DNA of 33,319 bases from Planctomycetaceae bacterium UBA4732. Lineage in GTDB: Bacteria; Planctomycetota; Planctomycetia; Gemmatales; Gemmataceae. Under the pieces are notes generated by a model. It had not been told where the DNA came from. It made no database searches and worked only from the letters and a program-made list of their open reading frames with translations. This document shows, piece by piece, positions 32,856-33,319 of this stretch (its first letter is position 1; every line of letters begins with the position of its first letter). The translations under genes and the position numbers were made by a program. The stretch lies in the NCBI GenBank assembly GCA_002404095.1, contig DHJA01000121.1, forward strand, positions 12,552-45,870, given 5' to 3'.

Positions 32856-32884
32856 GACCGCCGGGCGGAGTTTGCCGCTTGCGG
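32856..32884 (-). pseudogene. Scrap of a MazF-like gene
   Basis: On the minus strand the sequence reads SGKLRPAVEL, matching SKLRPAVVV of the MazF-like toxin at 30567; at DNA level about 24 of 29 bases agree with 30836-30864. Nothing else of the gene is left. Short, so it could be chance. Confidence 0.35.
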
Positions 32885-32943
32885 ATGGCCGCCAGGTCAT
32901 AGCATTGTGGTGAGGGAAACGCTCAAGGCTCACAGGCTGCCCG

Positions 32944-33315
32944 ATGCGACTATTCCGGAGTATGATTGAAGCGGCGGACGGACTGCCGGCGGTCGGCCCC
33001 GGCGCCCGGATGCTGGGCGTCCGTCCCGGCAACGCGCCGACTCCTGACGTGCCGGTCATTCGTCCGCAAGAGGTGTTGGCCCCGGGACAGGGTGGAATGT
33101 CGGTCGCCCCCGAGGATCCGATGCGCCTTACCCGTCACCGCCGGCCCGCCAGCCTCGGCGGCATTGGGCAAGATCCGGTTTGGGTTTTGGAGGTAGACGA
33201 TCTGGGATCCCTGCTCCGGTTCCGACAGGACAGTCCAACGCACGGAGTCATCGAACCCAAGGCTCTAGTGCAACGTCACTCGTGCTTTGATGGGTCGGGT
33301 GGGACGGGCTTCTAG
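32944..33315 (+). CDS. Possible Tse2-like ADP-ribosyltransferase toxin
   Basis: 123 residues. The pattern GARMLGVRPG, VLAPGQGGMSVAPEDPMRLTRHRRP, DDLGSLLRFRQDSPTHGVIEP fits a family often named hypothetical in cyanobacteria and planctomycetes; the GGxSV segment, the DL..L...DS step and the H.xI.P segment resemble the toxin Tse2. The link is by pattern only. The expected end after IEPKA (a helical AL..T segment) is replaced by VQRHSCFDGSGGTGF, whose stop lies in a hairpin at 33304-33319, so the gene is probably cut short by a repeat. The start is uncertain: ATG at 32962 is an alternative. Confidence 0.5.
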   Translation: MRLFRSMIEAADGLPAVGPGARMLGVRPGNAPTPDVPVIRPQEVLAPGQGGMSVAPEDPMRLTRHRRPASLGGIGQDPVWVLEVDDLGSLLRFRQDSPTHGVIEPKALVQRHSCFDGSGGTGF

Positions 33316-33319
33316 CCCG
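33304..33319. repeat. Hairpin repeat at the window edge
   Basis: CGGGCT (33305-33310) pairs with AGCCCG (33314-33319) around TCT. The stem probably goes on beyond the window. It ends the reading frame of the possible Tse2-like gene. Confidence 0.5.

Overview
The window looks like chromosomal DNA of a planctomycete, most likely a Gemmataceae-type organism. This rests on GC-rich coding sequence, a PSCyt1/DUF1549/DUF1553 protein with a DUF1501 protein, large transmembrane Ser/Thr kinases (one overlapping an ECF sigma gene), DUF3455 and DUF4058 proteins, and dense toxin-antitoxin genes. This is family-level reasoning from reading the proteins; no search was run. No tRNA, rRNA or CRISPR array was found.

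Region 1 (1-4180) is a type III-like restriction-modification locus in decay. The methyltransferase gene has an in-frame TGA, and the helicase/nuclease gene has lost its middle and changed frame. Between them lies a RAYT-type HUH transposase gene flanked by matching REP-like palindromes. One 27-bp arm of the palindrome lies inside the methyltransferase coding sequence, and another piece supplies the end of the transposase gene.

Region 2 (4203-14398, all minus strand) is signalling and envelope. It holds a membrane-spanning Ser/Thr kinase fused to a sialate O-acetylesterase-like (SGNH) domain, an ECF sigma factor overlapping a kinase-TPR gene, and two related exported proteins (one a lipoprotein). 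A nested inverted-repeat element with a perfect 42-bp arm pair lies between the last two.

Region 3 (14831-24769, plus strand) holds a MASE1 membrane sensor and a PAS-PAS histidine kinase that look like a split gene, a papain-like exported protease, and the cytochrome-like PSCyt/DUF1553 gene. The DUF1501 gene that normally follows directly is 2 kb away, behind a small ORF, DUF4058, DUF3455 and a hicBA pair.

Region 4 (24759-33319) is an accessory island: vapB with a beheaded vapC, a DEAH helicase carrying six 73-74-residue repeats of an apparently uncharacterised type, a DUF2971 protein, two paralogous MazEF-like pairs, DUF433 with a remnant of its toxin, a DUF2442-HTH/DUF4160 pair, a small protein plus a frameshifted HNH nuclease, and a possible Tse2-like toxin at the window edge. 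Several antitoxin genes are intact while the matching toxin is cut short, and repeated blocks show segmental duplication. The helicase-repeat protein and the REP/RAYT invasion of the restriction locus are the most promising leads.
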